From Hymenobacter sp. J193 (GTDB lineage: Bacteria > Bacteroidota > Bacteroidia > Cytophagales > Hymenobacteraceae), in the NCBI RefSeq assembly GCF_024700075.1, contig NZ_JAJONE010000001.1, positions 930,001-994,000 on the forward strand: a DNA stretch of 64,000 nt. The letters are read 5' to 3'. Of this stretch, positions 7,135 through 14,257 are shown piece by piece. Under the pieces are notes generated by a model that did no database searches, was not told where the DNA came from, and worked only from the letters and a program-made list of their open reading frames with translations. Position 1 is the stretch's first letter. Each line of letters opens with the position of its first letter. Position numbers and translations under genes: made by a program.

Positions 7135-9936
7135 TTACAGTTCCACGAACATGCCCACCGTGAAGGTGCGGCCGCGGTTGAAGAACGCTTGCGTTAGGTT
7201 GGGGTCTACCACGTTGGTGCTGGAGCGGTTGGAGACGTCCGTAAAATAAAACTGATTTAGCACGTTCAGCACCGATGCCTTAAACCCAACCTTTACTTTC
7301 CCCTGGTGCAGGGGCTGCAGGTCGTAGCCCATATGAAAATCCAGGTTGTACGAGGTTGGCAGGCGGTAGGAGTCGGTGCGGGAGCTTTCGCTCACAATGG
7401 TTTCCGGGTTGAAGGAGGCAAAGTACTTGGAGAACAGCAGGAACGATGGGCGCACGTACAACCGCTTCAGTGGCTCGTAGCGCAGGCCTAGCTGAAACTG
7501 GTTCTGCGCCGCGTCGCCCACGTGCACGCCGTCGAGGTACACGGGCAGTTCGGGGTCGTTGGGGTTGATGGGGTCGCCGGCTTCGTTGGTTTGATTCAGC
7601 ACGCCCTTGCCCGTCCAGCGCCAGTCGCCCAGGGCAATGGCCGCATTCAGTTGCAGGCTCCGGCTGATTTCCTGGGCCACGCTCATTTCAATGCCCATAT
7701 GCTGGGCATTTACGTTGCGCACCGTGTTATAAATAACTTCGCCGGTGGATGTAGAAACCGAGTTCGTGGTTTTATTGGCCCACAGCGTGTAGTAGGCGTT
7801 CAGCGTGGCCTTCATGCTGGGGTAACTGATGCCGTAGCCCAGTTCGACGCTGGTAATTCCTTCGGGCTTCACATTGCTGTAGAGGCGGCCCTGGTTGGTG
7901 TACACCAGGTTGAAGAACGGGACCTTACTGTTGTAGCCGACGTTGGCAAACAGGTTGTTGTGCTCCGTGAGATTGTAGTTGGCGCCGGCCTTCACGCTGT
8001 AGCCCAGGTAAGAAGCCCAGTCGGTTTCGGCCACCTGACCATCGGCGGCCGTGTAGGTCTGCCCGTCAATGGTCTGGGTCTGGTTGAAGCCCACATCGTA
8101 CTGCTGCCCGTTCACCGTCACCTGCCGCGCCTTAAAGTAGTCGATGCGCTTGTAGCGGATGCGCGAGAGGGTGCCGCTTACCACCGCCGACAAAGCCGGG
8201 GTTTTGTACTCCAGCTGCGTGTAGCCGCCGAGCCACTGGGTTTTGCCGTCGTAGTTGTAGCTGAGTTTGTCGCCTTCCCGCAGGCGGGTTGCGGGGTCCT
8301 CGTTGCGGTTGTTGATGTTCAGAACATAGTCGCCACCCAGCAGGTCGCGCACCTGGCGGTAGTGCAGACCGCGGTACAGGCGACCATCCACGCCAGCCGA
8401 CAAGGTGAGGTTTTCGCGCAGGGTGTAGTCTCCGCCCAGCACGAAGCCGTACCAGCGGTGGCTGTTCACGTTGTTGACCAGAAACTGCGTAGACCGGCTT
8501 TCGGCGCTAAACGTCGTGTCCCGTCTTTGAGGACCATTCGGGTTATTAGGGTCAACCGGCTCAACCAAAATCGACGCAACGTCGCGGTTACGGACGTTAA
8601 AGTCATAGATACCCTGAAAATCCGTTTGGTAGTCCCGCGCATTAATAGTGCTGGAGTTGCTGCTCGTCAGGCCGGTTACTCCGCCGCCATTGCCGAAGGA
8701 GGCATATACCACCCCAGTCACAAACAGCCGGTCGTTTACCTGCCAGAAGTCGTTGAAGTTGATCTGGGGCTTATGGTAGTAATTGCTGCGCTCGTTCAGC
8801 TCCTCCTGCTTACCCATATTGCTGACGGTGCGAGTTTCCGGGTCCCGGTCGTAGCGACGCAGGGTTCCCCAGTAGGGATTGTAGTCGAAGCCTCTATTGC
8901 CGCCGATAATGGGTTTAGCCCCAATTTCCTGCGCTTTTTTATCGGAGTACAGGCCCACCAACGACTGAAACGAGCGGGTGCCATGCTTTTGGGGCGAGCC
9001 CAGGGCCGTGAGCGAGAGACGGTGGCTGCCAATGCGCTTGCTGGCGTTGCCGAAGTATGTCCACGCATCGTCGAAGGCCTGCTGAACCCAGCCATCGGAG
9101 GTGCGGCGCGAACCATAGAAGGTAAAAGCCCAGTCGCCCGGCAGGTTGCCGCTGCTTAGCATCAAGGAAGCCTTGCGGTAGTTGTTGGAGCCGGTTTCGA
9201 GGCGGGCCAGGGCACTGCGCTTGTCATCGAAGCCCTTGGTTAGTACGTTGATGGTACCTCCTACCGAGGGCACGGCAATTTTGGCCGCCGACAAGCCCCG
9301 CTGCACCTGCAGGCTCTTGGTTACGTCGCCCAAATCCCAGTTCGACCAGTAAACCTGGCCGGTTTCCATGTCGTTTACGGGCACCCCATTGACCATCACG
9401 GCCACGTTGCGCTGGTCGAAGCCGCGCACGTTGATGCGTGAGTCTCCGGTGCCGCCGCCACCCTGGGTGGCGTACACGCCGGGCGTTTCGTTCAGAATCA
9501 TAGGCAGGTCGCGGGCGGCCAGGGTTTCGCGGAGCTTCACCTCGTTCACGGCCGCGTAGGCCACCGGGGTTTCGCGCTCTACGGCTACCGAGGCAATTAC
9601 CTGCACTTCGTTCAGGGTTGCATTATCAGAAGCCAGCCGGAACGTGGCCACGGCGTTCTGGTTGCCTACCGTCACGCGCTGCTCCAGCAGCTTATAGCCG
9701 ATAAAGGAAGCGCGGACCACGTACGTACCCGGCTTGAGGCCCGGTACCTGATAGTTGCCCTCGGGGTCGGCGCCGGCGCCGGTGTTGACTCCGTTGCCGG
9801 TTACCTGCACGGTAGCGCCGGGCAGCGACTCGCCGGTGAGCCGGTCGAGCACCCGGCCCTTGATGGAATACGTCTGAGCCGCAGCCGTCAGCAAGGTCAG
9901 CAGGCTCAGTAAAAAGGAGAGTACGGTGTGTTTCAT
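7135..9936 (-). CDS. TonB-dependent outer-membrane receptor
   Basis: 933 residues. Signal peptide (MKHTVLSFLLSLLTLLTAAAQ), then a carboxypeptidase-regulatory-like beta-sandwich (YSIKGRVLDRLTGESLPGATV, about 24-110). The plug follows (LPMILNETPGVYATQGGGGTGDSRINVRGFDQRNVAVMVNGVPVND), then a 22-strand barrel ending in the aromatic-terminated strand FTVGMFVEL. It imports a large or scarce ligand across the outer membrane with TonB energy. No SusD-like partner or TonB box-linked regulator is adjacent, so a siderophore or metal-type ligand is as likely as a glycan; this is inference. The start at 9936 is favoured over 10026 by the signal peptide and a TACCTTTG promoter element between the two. Confidence 0.93.
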   Translation of the reverse strand: MKHTVLSFLLSLLTLLTAAAQTYSIKGRVLDRLTGESLPGATVQVTGNGVNTGAGADPEGNYQVPGLKPGTYVVRASFIGYKLLEQRVTVGNQNAVATFRLASDNATLNEVQVIASVAVERETPVAYAAVNEVKLRETLAARDLPMILNETPGVYATQGGGGTGDSRINVRGFDQRNVAVMVNGVPVNDMETGQVYWSNWDLGDVTKSLQVQRGLSAAKIAVPSVGGTINVLTKGFDDKRSALARLETGSNNYRKASLMLSSGNLPGDWAFTFYGSRRTSDGWVQQAFDDAWTYFGNASKRIGSHRLSLTALGSPQKHGTRSFQSLVGLYSDKKAQEIGAKPIIGGNRGFDYNPYWGTLRRYDRDPETRTVSNMGKQEELNERSNYYHKPQINFNDFWQVNDRLFVTGVVYASFGNGGGVTGLTSSNSSTINARDYQTDFQGIYDFNVRNRDVASILVEPVDPNNPNGPQRRDTTFSAESRSTQFLVNNVNSHRWYGFVLGGDYTLRENLTLSAGVDGRLYRGLHYRQVRDLLGGDYVLNINNRNEDPATRLREGDKLSYNYDGKTQWLGGYTQLEYKTPALSAVVSGTLSRIRYKRIDYFKARQVTVNGQQYDVGFNQTQTIDGQTYTAADGQVAETDWASYLGYSVKAGANYNLTEHNNLFANVGYNSKVPFFNLVYTNQGRLYSNVKPEGITSVELGYGISYPSMKATLNAYYTLWANKTTNSVSTSTGEVIYNTVRNVNAQHMGIEMSVAQEISRSLQLNAAIALGDWRWTGKGVLNQTNEAGDPINPNDPELPVYLDGVHVGDAAQNQFQLGLRYEPLKRLYVRPSFLLFSKYFASFNPETIVSESSRTDSYRLPTSYNLDFHMGYDLQPLHQGKVKVGFKASVLNVLNQFYFTDVSNRSSTNVVDPNLTQAFFNRGRTFTVGMFVEL

Positions 9937-9970
9937 GCAAAAAGCGGAAGGGTAGCAGCTATGCGCGCTG

Positions 9971-9978
9971 CAAAGGTA
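9971..9978 (-). promoter_or_regulatory. Bacteroidota -7 promoter element of the TonB receptor
   Basis: Reads TACCTTTG on the minus strand, an exact match to TAnnTTTG, 35 nt upstream of the receptor start. No good TTG -33 element at the usual spacing was seen. Confidence 0.5.
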
Positions 9979-10174
9979 AGGGATTGAGGAGAAGCCCCTA
10001 GTACTGCCAGGCCGATGTTTTTGCACTATGCCGGTCGATCAGACGAAAATTCATCCGACGGACGCGTATTTTTGACTGCCCGCAAGAACCCCGTTGCGGC
10101 GGCTAGTCTCCTTATTTCTCTCTTATTCACCCCTGCTCGGGCTGGGGCCAGGGCCGCAGATGCATAGCTTGATT

Positions 10175-11536
10175 ATGAAATTTCTTCTGGCAGCAGCGCT
10201 GCTTATGGCTGCCCTAAGCACCCAGGCCCAGACCAATCCGTTTCTGGTGCGCCTCAACGACCAGCAGCTGGGACTGCCTTCCACTACATTTCACATTGCC
10301 CGCGTGCTGGATCTGCGCCCTGACCGCAGCCGCATTGGCTGGGTGCACCAGGGGCTGATAAACCAGCCGGTGCCAGCCAACCTGATGGGCGGCGTAGCGG
10401 CGGGCCTTACACAGTGGCTAAGCACCCAACTGCCTGCCCGTGCGGGTACCCGGCCAGTGATAGTGCGCGTACATGAGCTCAGCATCGAAGAAGAAATTGG
10501 GCCCACCTCCGAGCACGCGCTGGCTACGCTTGATATTGATTTTGCCGTGCAGCAGCACGACAGCTCGTACATTGTGGTGGTGCAACACCTCGAAACCATC
10601 CGGAAAGGCGGTCTGGAAACCACCGGCTTGCACGATGATAATCTGGCAGCTGGATTCCGCCAGGCCATCATTCGCTTGCAGAACCTCAACTGGCCTGAAG
10701 CTATAGCCGCAGCCAAGCCATTACCAGCGGCCGACTACCTGGCCGCCACCGATTATCAAGCCATGTTGCGCGCCTACCCTATTCTGCTGACGGCTGCTCC
10801 AAGTCAGGGTATGTTCGCCACGTTCGAGGATTTTCGCAGCAACCAGCCCGACACCCGGGTACCCTTCACGCTAGTGCGCCAGCCCCGCACGGCGGCCGGG
10901 TGGCAGGGTACGGAGGAAGTAAAGGCCACTTCATCCAACCAGGCGCTGCAGAAGCAGCTAAACAAAGCCTGGGGATTTTCGGATGGCCAGCAAGCCTATA
11001 TACGGTATCGAAACCACTTGTACCTGCTGGAGCGCGCCGGGCACACATTTGAGTTTACCGGGCCGGGCACGGCCGATGCCGAAGCGGTAGCCGTGGGCGC
11101 CGTGGTGGGTGGCCTGGCCGGCGCGGCCATTGCCAGTGCTGCCACCGGCGGCTCTCCCCACCCCTACTCCCTAAGCATGCGCACTGGTCGTGTGCTCGAC
11201 AACCAGGTTCAGCCAGCTGTTTCACAAGGTGATACGGCCCAGGTGGTGCTCTTCCGGCGCGGCAAAGGGCCCGCTATGGTGGTGCAACTCACCGGGCAAA
11301 TGCTAACTCAATTGCCGGGTAATGGGTTTGTGCGTATTCCGTGGACGAGCAAAACCCAGGAGCTGCAGCTGTGCCTGCCCGAAACGGGAGCAGCCTGCCT
11401 TTCATTTGTGCCGGATTTCACGGCTACTACTTACGTGGAGATAAAGCAGAAAACCGCCGCCGACAAGCCTACCCTGGTAATAGTACCCGCCAAGGAAGGC
11501 ATTTTTTACACCAAGAAAATGCAGCCCGTCCGGTAG
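10175..11536 (+). CDS. Secreted protein of unknown function
   Basis: 453 residues with signal peptide MKFLLAAALLMAALSTQAQ. I do not recognise the family. The N-terminal half (about 20-180) has alternating strands with RPVIVRVHELSIEEEIG and DIDFAVQQHDSSYIVVVQHLE, a pattern reminiscent of periplasmic lipoprotein-type alpha/beta domains. A Gly/Ala-rich hydrophobic stretch near 305-325 (AVAVGAVVGGLAGAAIAS) resembles a glycine zipper and could insert into membrane. The C-terminus is beta-rich. An alternative ATG lies at 10160. A TATTTTTG element at 10067-10074 could be its promoter. It converges with the alkyltransferase-like gene with only 6 nt between stops. Confidence 0.75.
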   Translation: MKFLLAAALLMAALSTQAQTNPFLVRLNDQQLGLPSTTFHIARVLDLRPDRSRIGWVHQGLINQPVPANLMGGVAAGLTQWLSTQLPARAGTRPVIVRVHELSIEEEIGPTSEHALATLDIDFAVQQHDSSYIVVVQHLETIRKGGLETTGLHDDNLAAGFRQAIIRLQNLNWPEAIAAAKPLPAADYLAATDYQAMLRAYPILLTAAPSQGMFATFEDFRSNQPDTRVPFTLVRQPRTAAGWQGTEEVKATSSNQALQKQLNKAWGFSDGQQAYIRYRNHLYLLERAGHTFEFTGPGTADAEAVAVGAVVGGLAGAAIASAATGGSPHPYSLSMRTGRVLDNQVQPAVSQGDTAQVVLFRRGKGPAMVVQLTGQMLTQLPGNGFVRIPWTSKTQELQLCLPETGAACLSFVPDFTATTYVEIKQKTAADKPTLVIVPAKEGIFYTKKMQPVR

Positions 11537-11542
11537 ATCTGC

Positions 11543-11896
11543 CTAGCCAAGCTCGGTACTAGGGTCCCAGAAGAGCTGGTCGAAATCCTGCACCTGGTCG
11601 TCTACCACGCGCACACCTTCGGCTTCCAGGGCTTCCTGCATGGCCTTGGGCGTGGCGTAGTGCTGGCGCCCCGTGAGCAGGCCCTGGCGGTTGATGACGC
11701 GGTGCGCCGGCACGTAGGCATCGGCGGTGTGGGCGGCCATCATGGCCCAGCCCACCAGGCGGGCCCCGTGCCGGGCGCCGAGGTAGTGAGCAATGGCCCC
11801 GTAGGTTGTCACGCGGCCGGGCGGCACCAGGCGCACTACCTCGTGTACATCCTGAAAGAAATTGCGGTGCTTATCGGCGGCGGTGGAGCTGAGCAT
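11543..11896 (-). CDS. Alkyltransferase-like protein (MGMT/Ogt family without the catalytic Cys)
   Basis: 117 residues matching only the DNA-binding C-terminal domain of O6-alkylguanine transferases: FFQDVHEVVRLVPPGRVTTYGAIAHYLGARHGARLVGWAMMA and the active-site region VPAHRVINRQG. In repair-active enzymes the motif is PCHRV. Here Ala64 replaces the acceptor Cys, as in alkyltransferase-like (ATL) proteins. ATLs bind O6-alkylguanine without repairing it and recruit nucleotide excision repair. The conserved Arg finger region (ARLVGWAM) and Tyr32 are present. Monocistronic; its stop lies 6 nt from the convergent neighbour. Confidence 0.88.
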   Translation of the reverse strand: MLSSTAADKHRNFFQDVHEVVRLVPPGRVTTYGAIAHYLGARHGARLVGWAMMAAHTADAYVPAHRVINRQGLLTGRQHYATPKAMQEALEAEGVRVVDDQVQDFDQLFWDPSTELG

Positions 11897-12023
11897 ATGG
11901 TGGAGCTAGCGGGTAAAAGGCCAAAATAACGTAACAACGGGCACCGGACAAGCCCGTAATACGAGGAAAGAAAGCCGGCTGCTATACGGGCCGGCACCAT
12001 TCCACTTCATATTTGCTTACCCC

Positions 12024-12518
12024 ATGTTCGATAAACTCAAAAGCCTCGACGACCTGTTTGCTGAACAGCTGAAAGACCTGTACAGCGCCGAAACCCAGCT
12101 GGTGAAAGCCCTGCCCGATATGGCCAGCGAAGCCCGCGACGCCCGCCTGCGCCAGGGCTTCGAAACCCACCTGCAGGAAACCATCAACCAAGTGAGCCGC
12201 CTCGAGCAGATTGGCCGCGGCCTGAACCTCGACCTCACGGGCCACACCTGCAAAGCTATGCAGGGCTTGGTGGCTGAAGGCAAAGAAACCATTGCGGAAG
12301 ACGCTACCGACGAGGTAAAGGATGCTGCCCTTATTGCCGCGGCGCAACGCGTAGAGCACTACGAAATATCGGGCTACGGCACGGCCGCTCACTACGCCGA
12401 GCGCCTGGGCCACACCGAAGCTGCCTCGCTGCTGCGCCAGACGCTGCAGGAAGAGCAGCTCACCGACACCAAGCTCAACGACCTGGCTAAGAGCTATATC
12501 AACCAGCGGGCCATGTAA
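12024..12518 (+). CDS. DUF892 (YciE/YciF) ferritin-like protein
   Basis: 164 residues, all helical. The N-terminus LFAEQLKDLYSAETQLVKALPDMA and the later HLQETINQVSRLEQI and RVEHYEISGYGTAAHYAERLG segments carry the Glu/His residues of the four-helix ferritin-like fold, and the ending LLRQTLQEEQLTDTKLNDLA is typical of the family. Members are linked to general stress responses and may bind a di-metal centre; the biochemical role is unsettled. It is monocistronic with its own terminator. Confidence 0.92.
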   Translation: MFDKLKSLDDLFAEQLKDLYSAETQLVKALPDMASEARDARLRQGFETHLQETINQVSRLEQIGRGLNLDLTGHTCKAMQGLVAEGKETIAEDATDEVKDAALIAAAQRVEHYEISGYGTAAHYAERLGHTEAASLLRQTLQEEQLTDTKLNDLAKSYINQRAM

Positions 12519-12537
12519 CCGGCCCGGCCTTTTTCCT

Positions 12538-12566
12538 TAAAAGCCTGCAACGAGCAGGCTTTTTTG
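12538..12566 (+). terminator. Rho-independent terminator of the DUF892 gene
   Basis: AAAAGCCTGC, AACGA loop, GCAGGCTTTTTT, 20 nt after the stop. Confidence 0.88.
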
Positions 12567-12674
12567 GTGTCTGGCAGGTAGTGATTTGCGGCTTGGTCAA
12601 CTTTCCGGCCGCCGGCGGTGTTGTGGTAGACCGGCCCCAAGCCAGTAGTATTTGTAGGCCTTTGTAAACGATAC

Positions 12675-13829
12675 ATGCAGACGCAGGAACAGGAAGAGAT
12701 AGTACACGAAGAAGCGCGGAAAGGCGGCGCCTGGCGCTGGTGGCTGCTGGCCCTGATAACGGTGGCGGCCCTGGCCTTCATCAAGATAAAGTTCTTTCCC
12801 TCGCAGTCGGCGGAGGCGGGCAAGGGTGGCGGCAGAGGAGCCGCTGGGGGTGGCAAGGGCGGCCCGGGCGGAGCTGGTGGCAAAGGCGGCGGCCAGAAGC
12901 AGCCCGTGCAGGTCTACGTGGTGAAGGCTACCAGCCTGGCCGATGAGGTAGCGGCTACCGGCTCTATTCTGGCCGAGGAATCGGTGGTTATCAAAAGCGA
13001 AATTTCGGGCAAGATTACCAGCCTCAACATCAGGGAAGGCCAGCCGGTAAGCAAAGGCCAGCTGCTGTTCAGCATCAATGCCGATGAAATTCAGTCGGGC
13101 CTGCGCAAGCAGGAGTACAACATCAAGCTGTTCCGCGACCAGGAAAAGCGCCAGCGCATTCTGCTGGACAAGGAATACATCAGCGCCCAGGAGTATGAGC
13201 AAGTCAACAACCAGCTGCTCACGGCCCAGGCCGACTTGCAGACACTGCGCGCTTCCCTGGCCAAGGCCTACGTGCGTGCGCCGTTTGCCGGCGTGCTGGG
13301 CTTGACCACCGCCACGGTGGGCACCTACGTGAGTCCGGGCGCCGAAATAACCACGCTGTCCAAGGTAAAGCCCGTGAAAATCGACTTTACCGTACCCAGC
13401 CGCTTTTCCAGCCTGGTGCGCACCGGCGACCCAATCACCATCACCGATGAGGCCTCCAACAAGAAGTACGAAGCCAAAGTCTACGCTCTCGATCCGCAAA
13501 TTGACCCCGTGAGCCGTACCCAAACCGTGCGCGCCCGCTACGCCAACACCCAGAATGAGCTGCGCCCCGGCGCTTTCGTGAAAGTGAATCTGCAGCTCAG
13601 CCAGACCGCCGACGCCCTGCAGGTTCCCACCGAAGCCGTCATTCCTGAAGCCAGCGGCTACAGCGTGTACACCGTGCAGAAAGGGAAGATGGTGCCGAAG
13701 AAAGTAAAAATAGGCGTGCGCTCCGACCGCCTTATTCAGATTACCGACGGCCTGGCTGTAGGCGACTCCATCATTCGCACGGGCATTCTGCAGGTGAAGC
13801 CGGGCGACAGAGTATCAATTAGTAATTGA
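12675..13829 (+). CDS. RND efflux periplasmic adaptor (membrane fusion protein)
   Basis: 384 residues. The cytoplasmic start MQTQEQEEIVHEEARKGG is followed by one membrane helix (about 20-37), then an unusual Gly/Lys-rich linker (about 50-76) before the adaptor fold. Domains: lipoyl half-motifs (VVIKSEISGKITSLNIREGQPVSKGQLLFSI and LRASLAKAYVRAPFAGVLGL), a short helical hairpin, beta-barrel (TVPSRFSSLVRTGDPITI) and membrane-proximal domain. It links the inner-membrane pump to the TolC-like channel. The last codons (SISN, TGA) lie inside an AT-rich repeat that flanks the inserted four-helix-bundle gene, so the extreme C-terminus may have been rewritten by that insertion. Confidence 0.93.
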   Translation: MQTQEQEEIVHEEARKGGAWRWWLLALITVAALAFIKIKFFPSQSAEAGKGGGRGAAGGGKGGPGGAGGKGGGQKQPVQVYVVKATSLADEVAATGSILAEESVVIKSEISGKITSLNIREGQPVSKGQLLFSINADEIQSGLRKQEYNIKLFRDQEKRQRILLDKEYISAQEYEQVNNQLLTAQADLQTLRASLAKAYVRAPFAGVLGLTTATVGTYVSPGAEITTLSKVKPVKIDFTVPSRFSSLVRTGDPITITDEASNKKYEAKVYALDPQIDPVSRTQTVRARYANTQNELRPGAFVKVNLQLSQTADALQVPTEAVIPEASGYSVYTVQKGKMVPKKVKIGVRSDRLIQITDGLAVGDSIIRTGILQVKPGDRVSISN

Positions 13830-13850
13830 TAATTAGTAATTACTAATTGA
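13817..13850. repeat. AT-rich palindromic repeat, left flank of four-helix-bundle gene
   Basis: Contains a perfect 18-bp palindrome at 13831-13848 (AATTAGTAA and its complement TTACTAATT), preceded by a near-copy at 13817-13829. The same AATTACTAATT unit recurs twice on the right side (14225-14249). The left copy overlaps the last codons and stop of the adaptor gene. Confidence 0.75.
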
Positions 13851-13860
13851 GCATTCGACT

Positions 13861-14226
13861 GTGAAAGAGGAAAATATTATTCTGCAAAAGACCTACGCTT
13901 TTGCTGTTCGCATTGTCAGGCTCAGCCAGTATTTAAGCAAAGAAAAGCAGGCCTTTCAGCTGGCTGACCAAATTCGACGCAGCGGCACTTCCATCGGAGC
14001 TAATATGGAAGAAGCTGTAGGGGGCCTTTCCCGCAAGGATTTTATAATGAAAGCAGGTATTGCTTACAAGGAGGCCCGAGAAACCCATTATTGGCTCCGG
14101 CTCCTGCGCGACACCGACTATATAGCCCCTCCGCAGGCAGCTTCTCTGCTCAACGACTGTGAGGAAATTCTGAAAATAATTACGGCTATTATTCGCTCAT
14201 CCCGGGAAACTTCCACCAATTATTAA
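13861..14226 (+). CDS. Four-helix-bundle protein (23S rRNA intervening-sequence protein family)
   Basis: 121 residues, all helical. Family signature: LQKTYAFAVRIVRLSQYL, FQLADQIRRSGTSIGANMEEAVGG and FIMKAGIAYKEARETHYWLRLLRDTDYI, as in S23/IVP proteins (TIGR02436). Relatives occur inside intervening sequences of 23S rRNA genes, as free genes, and as Avd subunits of diversity-generating retroelements; a general nucleic-acid-binding role is suspected. The start is GTG 13861. The gene sits between RND adaptor and pump, is bracketed by AT-rich repeats, and has lower GC than its neighbours, all of which suggests insertion into the operon. Its stop overlaps the right repeat. It has no obvious role in efflux. 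Confidence 0.9.
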   Translation: MKEENIILQKTYAFAVRIVRLSQYLSKEKQAFQLADQIRRSGTSIGANMEEAVGGLSRKDFIMKAGIAYKEARETHYWLRLLRDTDYIAPPQAASLLNDCEEILKIITAIIRSSRETSTNY

Positions 14227-14250
14227 TTACTAATTCCCAATTACTAATTA
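14221..14250. repeat. AT-rich direct repeat, right flank of four-helix-bundle gene
   Basis: Two copies of AATTACTAATT at 14225-14235 and 14239-14249 separated by CCC. They match the arm of the left palindrome. The repeat ends 8 nt before the pump ATG at 14258. Confidence 0.75.
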
Positions 14251-14257
14251 AAAAAGA

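Noticed and set aside
7522..9159. 545-residue frame antisense to the TonB receptor
   Set aside because: Opposite a complete receptor gene, no start context or domain of its own.
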